DNA from: Crocinitomicaceae bacterium
GTDB taxonomy: Bacteria > Bacteroidota > Bacteroidia > Flavobacteriales_D > Sanyastnellaceae
Length of the DNA: 64,000 nucleotides
Reading direction: 5' to 3'
Assembly: GCA_002700285.1 (NCBI GenBank)
Contig: PACT01000009.1
Coordinates: forward strand, 1 to 64,000
The position numbers were made by a program, and so were the translations under genes. Shown piece after piece: positions 1-9,628 of the stretch (position 1 is the first letter of the stretch; each line of letters opens with the position of its first letter). The notes under the pieces are model-generated. The model saw nothing but the letters and a program-made list of their open reading frames with translations, was not told the origin of the DNA and did not search any database.

Positions 1-3000
1 AATCGTCTGCGTCGCTGAAGTTGCGTTGCCACAATCGTCAGTCGCTGTGAACGCACGAGTAATCGTGTAGTCTCCAGCACATAGGCCAGGGATTGTTGTC
101 TCAACAACATCAATCACCACCTCGCCACAGTTGTCTGTCGCAGAAGCGTCGTCCATCGGATGAGTGTCAGAACACTCTGCGGTGTAATCAGCTGGGATAC
201 TTGTGAATTCTGGTGCAGTTGTATCGATAACAGAAATGACTTGGTCAAAGTTTGTTGTCGCACCAGTGCAATTTGTTATTCCTAGGACGCGAGTGATTGT
301 GTAATCACCTGCGCAAAGTCCAGAAGTTATAATCTCTGAAAGCAATGAAACAGAAATATCAGCCGGATCACAACCGATTGCATCAACCGTATAAACATCA
401 AAGTCATCGGCACTCGAGATAGTAGAAAGGTCGTCAGAACATTCTAGAGTGAGTTCAGATGGACCGTCAACAATCACAGGACAGCTATATGAACCAAGAG
501 GCGCTTGGTTGAATGTGAAGTCGATACGCTCATCGTTTATTTGATCTCCATTAGGGAAGACTTGAACTCGAAATGAACCACTAATTTCACCATCAGTAGT
601 TAACTGAGTTAACAAAACGCGATTGTCAGAACCACTTATGCCATTCACAGAGCTAGGGGGTATAATGTACCAACCGCTTCCAATGCCATCACCTACTGTA
701 AAGCTGTCTCCTGATTCGAAGTCATTGATCCAATCCCCTGGTATGAGGTTGATGTTTCCACCAACATCATCGGCAGAACTTGTCGCACCGATAGTAACCC
801 ATGAATCGTATGCCACGTCAGGAGCAACAAGAATCATTCCTGGTGTTATCGAAGTTGCTACAGAAGAACCAAATACGCTTTGATAGAAAGATGTTGTCGT
901 AGCAAGAGATAAAGGAAATTCGTCATTTCCTGTAACAGACGTAATCACGTCAGTTGTATTTGGTGTAGTAATATAAACGCGGTAAGTTGACTGACCAGCT
1001 AACGAGCCAGAAACGTGTGTTGTGACTAACTCAAGCTCAATTCCATATCCAGAACTTGAAGAAGTGAAGGTTGGGGAAGGACAGTTACAGTAATCACATG
1101 AGCCATCGTCCACGAGAGCTGTTGCGTCATAATTACAAGCAGCCGCATCCATACAACCGATTTCATTAATATCACAAAGTCCATTGTTGTTCGTGTCTAA
1201 ACATACACCTGCACAATCATACCAAGCTTCAGCATATGTACAAGAACCATCGTCATAAACAGCGGATGAATCATAGTTACAACCTACTGGATCAATACAG
1301 CCACAAGGGTTCGTTCCACAAGAACAATACTCACATGTGTTGTTTTCTGTATTTGCTTCGTTAGAGTAGTTACAAGCAACCGAATCTGTACATCCTTCAA
1401 TGACAAATGTGGTGACAATGTATTGAACATAAGAGGCTTCATTTCCACACGCGTCAACAAGGGTGTAGGTACGAGCGATCGCAGTTTGGTCTATCGCAAG
1501 ATTTAATGCAAGTGCATCAGCTTCTGAAACATCAGCATCAATTGAAGACCAACTAGCTGAGTCATCACAATCGTCAGTGACAGTTAGGTCTGCAACTGGC
1601 AAGGTCTCCCCTACCAACTCATTGACCGAAGCAGCACAACTTAAACCAAAACATGGGCCATCTACAACAGTAGGTGCTGTGTCATCAGTAATTGTAGTCG
1701 TATGAGTAAATGTTGAAACATTACCACACGCATCAGTCGCTGTGAAAACCCTTACAATAGAATAAGATTGAGCACAAGTACCATCAAGGGTTGTTTCTTC
1801 TGTCGTAAATGATTCTGCACTACACCCACCTGTTAATGTTGGGTTAGGCAATAACAAATCATCCGAACACGAAAGATTTAAATCTGCAAGTGTTACGAAT
1901 TCTGGAGCAGTCGTATCTATCACTGAAATAACCTGAGAAAGAGAAGATGCATTATCTGCATCATCAGTAGCTGTCCAAGTGCGTGTCAATGTATATTCTC
2001 CGTCACATGACCCAGGGGTTAAAACCTCACCGAAGGAAATCACGTAAGATCCACAGTTATCATTAGCGGTAACATCAGAAGAAACAGCAGGCACACTTGA
2101 GCATTCTACTGTGAGATCACCAGGTATAGAAAGTTCTGGTGCAGTCGTGTCTTGAACCGTGATGGTTTGTATTGATGTCGTCGTGTTCCCGGCATCATCA
2201 GATGCTGTAAAAGTGCGTATAATTGAGTAATTGCCTGTCGCATTACCTGTAACAGTCTGCGACGCTATTGTAATAGAAGAGGTGCCGCAATTGTCAGTCG
2301 CAGTTGCATCGGCAAGTACGATTTCGTCTGAACATTCCACAGTATAATCATCAGGAATACTTAGCTCAGGAGCTGTCGTATCAATCACGGTAATGGTTTG
2401 TACAGATGAACTGGAGTTTCCAGCATCATCGGATGCAGTGTGCGTTCTTATTATAAGGTATGTCCCAATAGAAGATCCCGGGATTGTTTCGTCAGAGACA
2501 GAAACTGTCACCTCACCACAATTATCTGTCGCAGTGCCTAAATCAAAACCAATCTCATCTGAACACTCAACAATAAAGTTTCCTGGAATGGTTAATTCCG
2601 GTGCTGTCGTATCTTCAACTGTGATGGTTTGTGCCAAAGTAGTTGCGTTTCCTGAGTCATCCGTAGCAGTAAACGTGCGAACTATAGTATAATTCCCAGC
2701 TGCATTGCCAGGGATGATTGATTCAACCACTGAAATAGTAGTTGTTCCGCAATTATCTGTCGCAGAAGCATCGTTATAAACCAAGTCAGATGAACACTCT
2801 GATGTGTAATCAGATGGTACAATAAGACTTGGAGAAGTCGTGTCTTGAACAGTAATCAATTGAGTTGCAGAAGATGTATTGCCACAAGCGTCAGTTGCAG
2901 AAAACAGTCTTGCAATTGTGTAATTTCCCATTGAACTTCCAGGCACTGTAGTCTCAAGCACAGTTATTTCTGCATAGCTACAATTATCTAAAGCAGTTGC

Positions 3001-4650
3001 AGGCAAAAGAACAAAGTTTTCAGAACATTCTACAGTCATGTCCTGTGGAAGAGTAAGAACGGGTGCAACATCATCAACAACGGTAATTATTTGGGTCCCT
3101 GAAGTTGAGTTTAAACAAGGGTCTGTTGCAGTAAACAATCTGTGAATTTCATATGTCCCATTACAAGCTCCTGATACAATCGTCTCTTCAACAGTAACCG
3201 TTGATTCACCACAAGCATCTGTTGAAGCCGCATTCCCGAAAGGTGTACTGTCCGCAACATCACATGAAATAGTCAGGGGAACAGGAAGCTCAAGTGTTGG
3301 AGCGACATTGTCAATGACAGTAATTGTTTGTTCATGAGAGGATTCATATCCAGCACAATCTGTCGCAGACCAAGTGCGGAATAATGTATAATCATGAATA
3401 CAGTTTCCGTCAATTCGAACTTCAGACACCAGCACAATCGTTGGTGTGGGATCAGTGTCGTAACAATTGTTTCCTTGGTACTGACTTTCATAAGCGGCAG
3501 CAAACGGACTCACTTGAGCTTCTATTATTACAGAGGCTAAATCTGGGACTTCCCATCCCTGAACTGTAATGTCAGCAGGTGCTGTCGTAAAAATAGGACG
3601 CAAATCATTTCCCTCACAATCGAAGTTTACTAATGGATAAGAACAAGATCCTTCATCAGTAGCAAGGACATCATAATTACATGCCGTTGCATCTTGACAG
3701 CCAACAACCTCAAATGGATCACACACACCATCTAAGTCAGTGTCATCTATACAGTTGCCCGCACAATCATAACCAAAGTCTGGGTACGAACAAGTATCGC
3801 TAGAATAAATTGCTGTTTCATCATAGTTACAAGCTGCGGGACTTGTACATCCTGCACAAGATAAGAATTCACAAGAACCATCATCAACATCAGCTCCTAC
3901 GTCAAAGTTACACGCTTCAAAATCTACACATCCAGGAACTGGATACGTACAAGAACCATCATTTTCTGTAGCTACTGATGAATAGTTCGTTGCTGTATTG
4001 TCATCACATCCTAGCACCTCAAATTGATCACATACGCCATCGCCATCTGTGTCCACCAAACATGTGCCAGAACAGTCATACCCTTCTTGAGCATAAGTAC
4101 AAGAACCATCACTTGTGTCAGCAGAAGAATCATAATTACAAGCAGTATCATCAACACAACCAAGTACCAAACATGAAGTGAAGTCACAAGACCCATCATC
4201 TTCTGTTGCACCTGAATCAAAGTTACAGGCAGAGGGAGAAAGACATCCCAGTATGATACAAGAGCCATCATCAATTGTATACGAAACATCATAGTTTGAT
4301 GCTACAGGATTTGTACAACCCGCACAGGAAGTAAACTCACAAGAACCATCATCAAGTTCAGCCAAAGCGTCAAAGTTGCAGGCCAAGTCATTTAGACAAC
4401 CTGGTATCAAGCATGAGATGTAATCACATGAACCGTCATTTATAGCGACAGTTGGATCATAGTTGCAGGCTTCAGGGTCAGTACATCCCATTGAATAACA
4501 ACTGACAAAGTCACAACTGCCATCGTTGACCGTGGCAGCGGGGTCATAGTTACAAGCAACAGAGATATTACATCCAAAAACCGGGTCATCTTGGGCAAAC
4601 ATTTGAGATGCAAATGCGCTAAGAACGATAAGAAATATAGTACGTGTCAT
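1..4650 (-). CDS. Giant secreted repeat protein (partial, C-terminus beyond left edge): signal peptide, about 13 'GCxDxxACNYDxxAxxDDGSC' modules and about 10 HYR-like Ig modules
   Basis: Not in the ORF track because it runs off the edge. Minus-strand ATG at 4650 reads MTRTIFLIVLSAFASQMFAQDDPVFGCNISVACNYDPAATVNDGSC...; the same frame is in use at several points checked by hand, including the left edge (TATDDCGNATSATQTI). Confidence 0.9.
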   Translation of the reverse strand, partial: MTRTIFLIVLSAFASQMFAQDDPVFGCNISVACNYDPAATVNDGSCDFVSCYSMGCTDPEACNYDPTVAINDGSCDYISCLIPGCLNDLACNFDALAELDDGSCEFTSCAGCTNPVASNYDVSYTIDDGSCIILGCLSPSACNFDSGATEDDGSCDFTSCLVLGCVDDTACNYDSSADTSDGSCTYAQEGYDCSGTCLVDTDGDGVCDQFEVLGCDDNTATNYSSVATENDGSCTYPVPGCVDFEACNFDVGADVDDGSCEFLSCAGCTSPAACNYDETAIYSSDTCSYPDFGYDCAGNCIDDTDLDGVCDPFEVVGCQDATACNYDVLATDEGSCSYPLVNFDCEGNDLRPIFTTAPADITVQGWEVPDLASVIIEAQVSPFAAAYESQYQGNNCYDTDPTPTIVLVSEVRIDGNCIHDYTLFRTWSATDCAGYESSHEQTITVIDNVAPTLELPVPLTISCDVADSTPFGNAASTDACGESTVTVEETIVSGACNGTYEIHRLFTATDPCLNSTSGTQIITVVDDVAPVLTLPQDMTVECSENFVLLPATALDNCSYAEITVLETTVPGSSMGNYTIARLFSATDACGNTSSATQLITVQDTTSPSLIVPSDYTSECSSDLVYNDASATDNCGTTTISVVESIIPGNAAGNYTIVRTFTATDDSGNATTLAQTITVEDTTAPELTIPGNFIVECSDEIGFDLGTATDNCGEVTVSVSDETIPGSSIGTYLIIRTHTASDDAGNSSSSVQTITVIDTTAPELSIPDDYTVECSDEIVLADATATDNCGTSSITIASQTVTGNATGNYSIIRTFTASDDAGNTTTSIQTITVQDTTAPELSIPGDLTVECSSVPAVSSDVTANDNCGSYVISFGEVLTPGSCDGEYTLTRTWTATDDADNASSLSQVISVIDTTAPEFVTLADLNLSCSDDLLLPNPTLTGGCSAESFTTEETTLDGTCAQSYSIVRVFTATDACGNVSTFTHTTTITDDTAPTVVDGPCFGLSCAASVNELVGETLPVADLTVTDDCDDSASWSSIDADVSEADALALNLAIDQTAIARTYTLVDACGNEASYVQYIVTTFVIEGCTDSVACNYSNEANTENNTCEYCSCGTNPCGCIDPVGCNYDSSAVYDDGSCTYAEAWYDCAGVCLDTNNNGLCDINEIGCMDAAACNYDATALVDDGSCDYCNCPSPTFTSSSSGYGIELELVTTHVSGSLAGQSTYRVYITTPNTTDVITSVTGNDEFPLSLATTTSFYQSVFGSSVATSITPGMILVAPDVAYDSWVTIGATSSADDVGGNINLIPGDWINDFESGDSFTVGDGIGSGWYIIPPSSVNGISGSDNRVLLTQLTTDGEISGSFRVQVFPNGDQINDERIDFTFNQAPLGSYSCPVIVDGPSELTLECSDDLSTISSADDFDVYTVDAIGCDPADISVSLLSEIITSGLCAGDYTITRVLGITNCTGATTNFDQVISVIDTTAPEFTSIPADYTAECSDTHPMDDASATDNCGEVVIDVVETTIPGLCAGDYTITRAFTATDDCGNATSATQTI
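1907..3302 (-). repeat. Tandem HYR-like modules with a 231-bp (77-aa) period inside the giant ORF
   Basis: Equivalent positions of the 'DTTAPEL' codons recur at about 1907, 2141, 2372, 2603, 2834, 3065 and 3302 (spacings 234, 231, 231, 231, 231, 237 bp). Confidence 0.85.
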
Positions 4651-4855
4651 GATTATGAAAGATGGGACCTTGAAATATACTCCAAAAAACGCAAATTCAC
4701 GCATAAAAGTTACATTTTATTCGATGAAGCACTTAATTAAGTCGACGAACGAAACTATGACTAACAATGATAGACTAGGTAATGTAACTGAAAATCAACA
4801 AATTAATAAACCAGCATTACACTCAAATTAAACTTTAAAAAAAAAAAATAATGAC

Positions 4856-4891
4856 AAAAAAAAGAGCCTAAAGACGTTAATCTGAAAGCTC
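4856..4891 (-). terminator. Rho-independent terminator of the RRM gene
   Basis: Minus strand GAGCTTTCAGATTAACGTCTTTAGGCTC followed by TTTTTTTT: imperfect 11-bp stem with two mismatches, 6-nt loop, 8 T; located 26 nt past the stop at 4917. Confidence 0.65.
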
Positions 4892-4916
4892 CATAATCAA
4901 TGTGCTGTTTAGCTCA

Positions 4917-5447
4917 TCAAAAATCATCTAAATCATCTAGCCATTGATTTCGATTTGATTTGGGCCTTTTTGAATGAACAACCGTTCTAGGCCCATCAGC
5001 ATACTTGTCTGGTCCACCTTTGGGCTTTTTTGAAGGGGTACGCTTCTTGTTAATGGTTGTTGAAAAATTACCTGATTTTTTCAGATCTCCTTTGTTGTCA
5101 AAACTTCCAGGCGCTGAACCTCCATCCTTGGAAAAACTGCCTCTTGATGAAGCATCCCCTGGCTTCCCACCAGAATTGGCACCAAATGAAGGTCTCGGTG
5201 CACGAGGCTTATCCTCCGCTTCCTTAACAACCATACGGAATCCCATAAATTCTTGTCCGTTTTGACCTGCAATGGCAGCTTCACCAGCTTCCATAGTGGC
5301 CATTTCAATAAAACCAAAACATTTTGATTGACCAGTGTCACGATCGGTCACAACTTTAACAGACACGACACCACCGAATTGAGAAAAGTTTTCAGTTAGT
5401 TCTGCTTCTGTGGTCTCACGATTGAGTTTAGCAACGAAGAGCTTCAT
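4917..5447 (-). CDS. RRM-domain RNA-binding protein
   Basis: N-terminus MKLFVAKLNRETTEAELTENFSQFGGVVSVKVVTDRDTGQSKCFGFIEM has RNP1/RNP2-like motifs; basic/Gly-rich tail with acidic end WLDDLDDF. Confidence 0.9.
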   Translation of the reverse strand: MKLFVAKLNRETTEAELTENFSQFGGVVSVKVVTDRDTGQSKCFGFIEMATMEAGEAAIAGQNGQEFMGFRMVVKEAEDKPRAPRPSFGANSGGKPGDASSRGSFSKDGGSAPGSFDNKGDLKKSGNFSTTINKKRTPSKKPKGGPDKYADGPRTVVHSKRPKSNRNQWLDDLDDF

Positions 5448-5521
5448 ATAAAGATTTAAAAAAGACTAAAAATAAAAAATAAGTTCACAAAGTTAAATAA
5501 TGTGAAACAATATGCAACATT

Positions 5522-6439
5522 TTGAAGAACATGGTTTACATTTTATGCATGATTGAAGTCATCATATCCAAATGGAATCACGATCCCTTTGATTCAAAGT
5601 CGATGCGACTTCAAGAAGGTGCAATTGGACAATTTACACATCTCACATCTCGAAAATCAGTTAAAAAAGCCATTAAAAACGGCCTCATTTATGTGAATGG
5701 GACAAAAGGAGAAACCGGAACTTGGGTGTCATTTGGAGATACTTTAGCACTGAAAGAAATGCCAAATCAATCCTATAAAATCCAGCCAAAAAACACAAGT
5801 GAAACAAGTGTTTTGTGGGAAGATAATGTGTGTGCTTGTGTGCTTAAACGTGCTGGGATTACAACCAAGGGTAATGGTAAACATACACTTGAGTTTGTAG
5901 TTAAAAAATTGCTGATTAAAAGCACTTTAGATGACTCTTTTAATTCACCGTTGGCCGTTCATCGCCTCGATAAAGCAACGCATGGCCCTGTGCTTTTCGC
6001 GAAAACAACGGGCGCAGCATCAGGTCTGGGAGAAGCCTTTGAAAAAAGAACCATACATAAGGAATACATGGCCTTAATTGCCGGCACTCCATGCATCACC
6101 GAGGCAACAATCCGCGTAAAAATTAATGCCAAAGAGGCCCATTCTGAGATTGAAATTATTGGGTCAACATCATGGCCTGTTTTCGGGTCCGCTACACTCG
6201 TAAAAGTGTATCCCAAAACAGGACGAACCCATCAAATTAGAAGACATCTCGCTTGTATTGGACATCCTATCTTAGGTGATCAATTATACAGTGGAGATAA
6301 GAAATACACAGGACAAGGGATGTTTTTAGCGTGCACAAAACTTTCTTTCACGCATCCAATGACAAAAGAAAACATTGAAATCGCGGTTGATTTACCAAGA
6401 AAATTTAAACATATCTCACATAAACTCTGCTTACCTTAA
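5522..6439 (+). CDS. RluA-family pseudouridine synthase with S4-like N-terminus
   Basis: AVHRLDKATHGPVLFAKT and GRTHQIRRHLACIGHPILGD motifs. The track start is TTG; an ATG at 5531 or 5546 is possible. Confidence 0.88.
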   Translation: MKNMVYILCMIEVIISKWNHDPFDSKSMRLQEGAIGQFTHLTSRKSVKKAIKNGLIYVNGTKGETGTWVSFGDTLALKEMPNQSYKIQPKNTSETSVLWEDNVCACVLKRAGITTKGNGKHTLEFVVKKLLIKSTLDDSFNSPLAVHRLDKATHGPVLFAKTTGAASGLGEAFEKRTIHKEYMALIAGTPCITEATIRVKINAKEAHSEIEIIGSTSWPVFGSATLVKVYPKTGRTHQIRRHLACIGHPILGDQLYSGDKKYTGQGMFLACTKLSFTHPMTKENIEIAVDLPRKFKHISHKLCLP

Positions 6440-6469
6440 CTTCGAGCCTCATTACAAAATTATAAGATT

Positions 6470-7231
6470 TTGCATATAGTCAGAGCTGTTTTAAGATTGG
6501 TGGCGTTCTTAATGTGGGTCAGCATCGTCTCAATAGGGATCTTATGCTTCTCAATATTTGCGTTTATATCGAGAAGAAAAGAAGACGTAAAACAAAAAAT
6601 AATCCATAATTTATTTACAGCATTTTTGAATGGCACCCACAAAATACTTGGTGTTAAAATTCACTGGCACGGCACGCCACCATCTGAACCAGCGATTGTT
6701 ATGGGGAATCACCGATCATATCTGGATGCTGTCGTTTTACCGACCTCGTTTCCTGTGGTCTTTGTTGCCAAACACGAGACCAAATCTTGGCCCATTATAG
6801 GGTGGGGCGCATCTTTAATAGGAACTATTTGGGTCAAACGTGACATCAAAGAAAGCCGCACAGCTACAAGACTTGCCGTAAAAGACAGATTTGACAATGG
6901 ATACGGTGTTGTTATCTTTCCAGAAGGCACAACTTGCAAAGGGCCCGAACTCCTTCCGTATAAAAAAGGAATTTTTTATACCTGTGCGGATAATAGATTT
7001 CAAATTTCTCCTGCAGCAATTGAATATAAAAATGCAAATATCGCATGGGTTAACAAAGAGTGGTTTATTCCACATGCATTTAAACATTTCGGAGCGCCAA
7101 TCATAGAAGCCCACGTGAGCTTTGGACCTACATTTATAGGAGATGATGCAGAACAGCTACTTACAGAAGTCCGAGATTGGACACAGAAAGAATGCTATCG
7201 GCTAAGAGAAATTATAGATAAAAACGAATAA
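6470..7231 (+). CDS. 1-acyl-sn-glycerol-3-phosphate acyltransferase (PlsC-like)
   Basis: NHRSYLD (HX4D) and FPEGTT motifs, N-terminal transmembrane segment. Confidence 0.88.
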   Translation: MHIVRAVLRLVAFLMWVSIVSIGILCFSIFAFISRRKEDVKQKIIHNLFTAFLNGTHKILGVKIHWHGTPPSEPAIVMGNHRSYLDAVVLPTSFPVVFVAKHETKSWPIIGWGASLIGTIWVKRDIKESRTATRLAVKDRFDNGYGVVIFPEGTTCKGPELLPYKKGIFYTCADNRFQISPAAIEYKNANIAWVNKEWFIPHAFKHFGAPIIEAHVSFGPTFIGDDAEQLLTEVRDWTQKECYRLREIIDKNE

Positions 7232-7258
7232 ACACCGTACATCTTTTAAAAGATATCG

Positions 7259-9625
7259 CTAAAATTTATAATCAAACCTCAACACGAAACTTCGGGGTGC
7301 ACTTATAATACCTGGTCTACTCGAAATAATTGCGTTTTTAATGTTTGTCACGATAAAGGACAAACTCGCATCTTTATTTGGCTTGTAAACAATCCTGGAA
7401 TCAATTGATGAGAATCCGTCCGTAAACTGCTCCCTAAAATTTGCAAGTCCCGACACCAACTCGTTAAAATACCAATCTATTTCATCAATATAATCCTGCT
7501 TATTGATTGATGCGCCCACCGTTATTGGACCTAAATCCGCCTCAACATCAAACTTAAAAGTCCCACTATTTCTATATTTGAGGAGAGATCCAGCAGTGAC
7601 TAATGAATCACGTGTTTCTCCGAAGCTATCTAAGAAATTTGCTAGATATGCCCCCATGTTGACTTGAGATGTGTCCCGCGAAAGGTCACCAGCATACTGA
7701 TACGTATACCCACCGAAAATCCTCACAGGAATCCCCGCGACATCAACCTCACCATTCGCTGACAATTCGAAACCTGATATTCTGCTCTTGCCTATGTTCA
7801 GTGCTTGGAAATAAAACTGTAACACACCATCTTCTAAAATAATCCCCCCATCTGGAGTTAGCTGAGGACGTAAAGTATACTCAATCATATCTTCATATTG
7901 GAGCATGAACACAGCTGCATCTAAATAGATGTTTTTCTCACCAACACGAAGCTTCTTTTTAATGCCCGCTTCTAAATTAATTCCCGATTCACTTTTCAAG
8001 TCGAGGTTACCAACGATGTCTATTCCATCAGTCAAAGTCGTAGAAAAATATCTTTCAGCGAGAGATGCAAACCTGTAGGATTCACCATAAGACGCCCGAA
8101 AGTTTGTTCCTGGAGCAATCTCGTAATTGATTCCTGCTCTTAAAACTGGACCGGATGATTCCTCATAAAAACCTGGATTAATATTTTTTTCTAATCGAGC
8201 ACCAAAAACAGTCCGCAAACGACCATGATTTCCCTCCACTTGACCAAAAATAGCTGGATTTAGCGTTGCCAAAGCGATGCCTGGATAGAGAGAACTGAAA
8301 GATGTTTGAACACTTAAGAATCCGCCAGCTTGAGCTTCAAATTGATCAGAAAGTTTTCGAGAATATTTGTACTCAGACATATACAGATTACTCGCCGATG
8401 TCACTTTGCCACTTGAGTTATAACGGGATGTTCTGTAAAATCGATTTGTAAGCTTATGGAGCCCTCCATTCGCGCCGGCATAGCTCACCCAGGGGTCAAT
8501 GTTCAGATTTAACCATTGATCCTCACTGGACGTTCCCTCCATTGGGTCATAAGCTGAGGTCTCAAAATCATCCCACAATATAAAGCGTCCCATCTGCTGG
8601 TATTGGGCAATTCCACTTATCCCAAACAACAACCCACTCTTAGGTCTGAATCTAAGTTTAGCACTGACTCTTGCCCTCTGTTCATGCCCTACAGAAAGAT
8701 AGGTTTTGTCTGACAGCACATTACCACCGATGACCAAATCGACTTTATCCCAAGCTCTCCTGTGAGAAATTGACGCACCGTTTAAAACAGGTGAAAAACT
8801 CTGATCCCACCATCGCCACGCGTCATTCTTCGGATCACTGTAGATGCCATTGAATGCACTGATGACTGTCTCTGGTTTCGAGCCAGGCCAAACCGTTCTA
8901 AAATGTATTACGCCATTAGATGCACTCGTCCCATAAAGGGATGAAGCGGCTCCTTTGATGACCTCGACCTGTCCGATATGTTCCATCGGCAGATAGGACC
9001 ACCAGATTTCACCCATATCTCCAGAAAGCAAAGGCATTCCATCTAAGAGTAAAGAAACACGAGACCCCACACCATAGCTATATCCACTGCCTCCTCGAAT
9101 ACTTACCTGGGAGTCCATAATAGACACCCCCGAAGTCTTGCCGACCAACCCCTTTAACCCAACTGAATTTGTACTTGAGGCCAAATAAGGTTTCAATACC
9201 TCTATTGGAACAACCTCTTCTTCTACAGGACGTTCTGAAATACTCGCAGAGACTACAGCCATTTCTAATGACAACGCTTCTTCTTCAAGAAGGACGTTTA
9301 AAAGATTCGTTCCTGCTATGTCAGAAATTGACATCGATTTTTTTGAATATCCTATAAAAGAAAAAATCAACTCACACATTTCATGCCCCCCAACATCTAT
9401 GGAAAACGCACCCTCAGAATCTGTGGGAACAACGTTAATCCCTTCACCACCACAAACGAGTTGAACCGTCACCCCTGGCATAGGTGCCCTTGAATTTTCA
9501 TCTGAAACCACACCATTCACCGTTTGGGCTGAAAGATTTGCGCTGAAAAACAACGCACAGAACATTAAAAAGGAGGAAAAGTGAAAAGAAAATCTTTTGA
9601 TCATGGGCACAATATAATATACCAA
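7259..9625 (-). CDS. TonB-dependent outer-membrane receptor with CarboxypepD_reg-like N-terminal domain
   Basis: NGVVSDENSRAPMPGVTVQL; plug segment with VEVIKGAASSLYGTSASNGVIHFRT; C-terminal aromatic residue (RFDYKF). Confidence 0.92.
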   Translation of the reverse strand: MVYYIVPMIKRFSFHFSSFLMFCALFFSANLSAQTVNGVVSDENSRAPMPGVTVQLVCGGEGINVVPTDSEGAFSIDVGGHEMCELIFSFIGYSKKSMSISDIAGTNLLNVLLEEEALSLEMAVVSASISERPVEEEVVPIEVLKPYLASSTNSVGLKGLVGKTSGVSIMDSQVSIRGGSGYSYGVGSRVSLLLDGMPLLSGDMGEIWWSYLPMEHIGQVEVIKGAASSLYGTSASNGVIHFRTVWPGSKPETVISAFNGIYSDPKNDAWRWWDQSFSPVLNGASISHRRAWDKVDLVIGGNVLSDKTYLSVGHEQRARVSAKLRFRPKSGLLFGISGIAQYQQMGRFILWDDFETSAYDPMEGTSSEDQWLNLNIDPWVSYAGANGGLHKLTNRFYRTSRYNSSGKVTSASNLYMSEYKYSRKLSDQFEAQAGGFLSVQTSFSSLYPGIALATLNPAIFGQVEGNHGRLRTVFGARLEKNINPGFYEESSGPVLRAGINYEIAPGTNFRASYGESYRFASLAERYFSTTLTDGIDIVGNLDLKSESGINLEAGIKKKLRVGEKNIYLDAAVFMLQYEDMIEYTLRPQLTPDGGIILEDGVLQFYFQALNIGKSRISGFELSANGEVDVAGIPVRIFGGYTYQYAGDLSRDTSQVNMGAYLANFLDSFGETRDSLVTAGSLLKYRNSGTFKFDVEADLGPITVGASINKQDYIDEIDWYFNELVSGLANFREQFTDGFSSIDSRIVYKPNKDASLSFIVTNIKNAIISSRPGIISAPRSFVLRFDYKF

Positions 9626-9628
9626 TCT

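Noticed and set aside
623-2692. Plus-strand ORFs 623-883 and 2393-2692
   Set aside because: Antisense to the HYR repeat coding frame; no domain signal or start context.
1907-3302. Regularly spaced repeats suggesting a CRISPR array
   Set aside because: The 231-bp units are diverged coding repeats with DTTAP/TATDNCG motifs in one continuous frame, not short identical repeats with unique spacers.
3273-4292. ORFs 3273-3503 (-), 3324-3569 (+), 3978-4181 (+), 4011-4292 (-)
   Set aside because: Shadow frames of the giant repeat protein on the minus strand; Asp/Cys-rich repeat codons create long antisense and out-of-frame ORFs.
4649-4831. Plus ORF 4649-4831
   Set aside because: AT-rich intergenic region, no homology-like motif, starts opposite the giant gene's start codon.
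4836-4863. Oligo-A runs near 4840-4863
   Set aside because: The right part is explained as the T-tract of the RRM gene terminator; the left part has no stem or plus-strand gene upstream.
7241-7254. Perfect palindrome ATCTTTTAAAAGAT between convergent genes
   Set aside because: AT-rich, no GC stem; may be a weak bidirectional terminator or chance.
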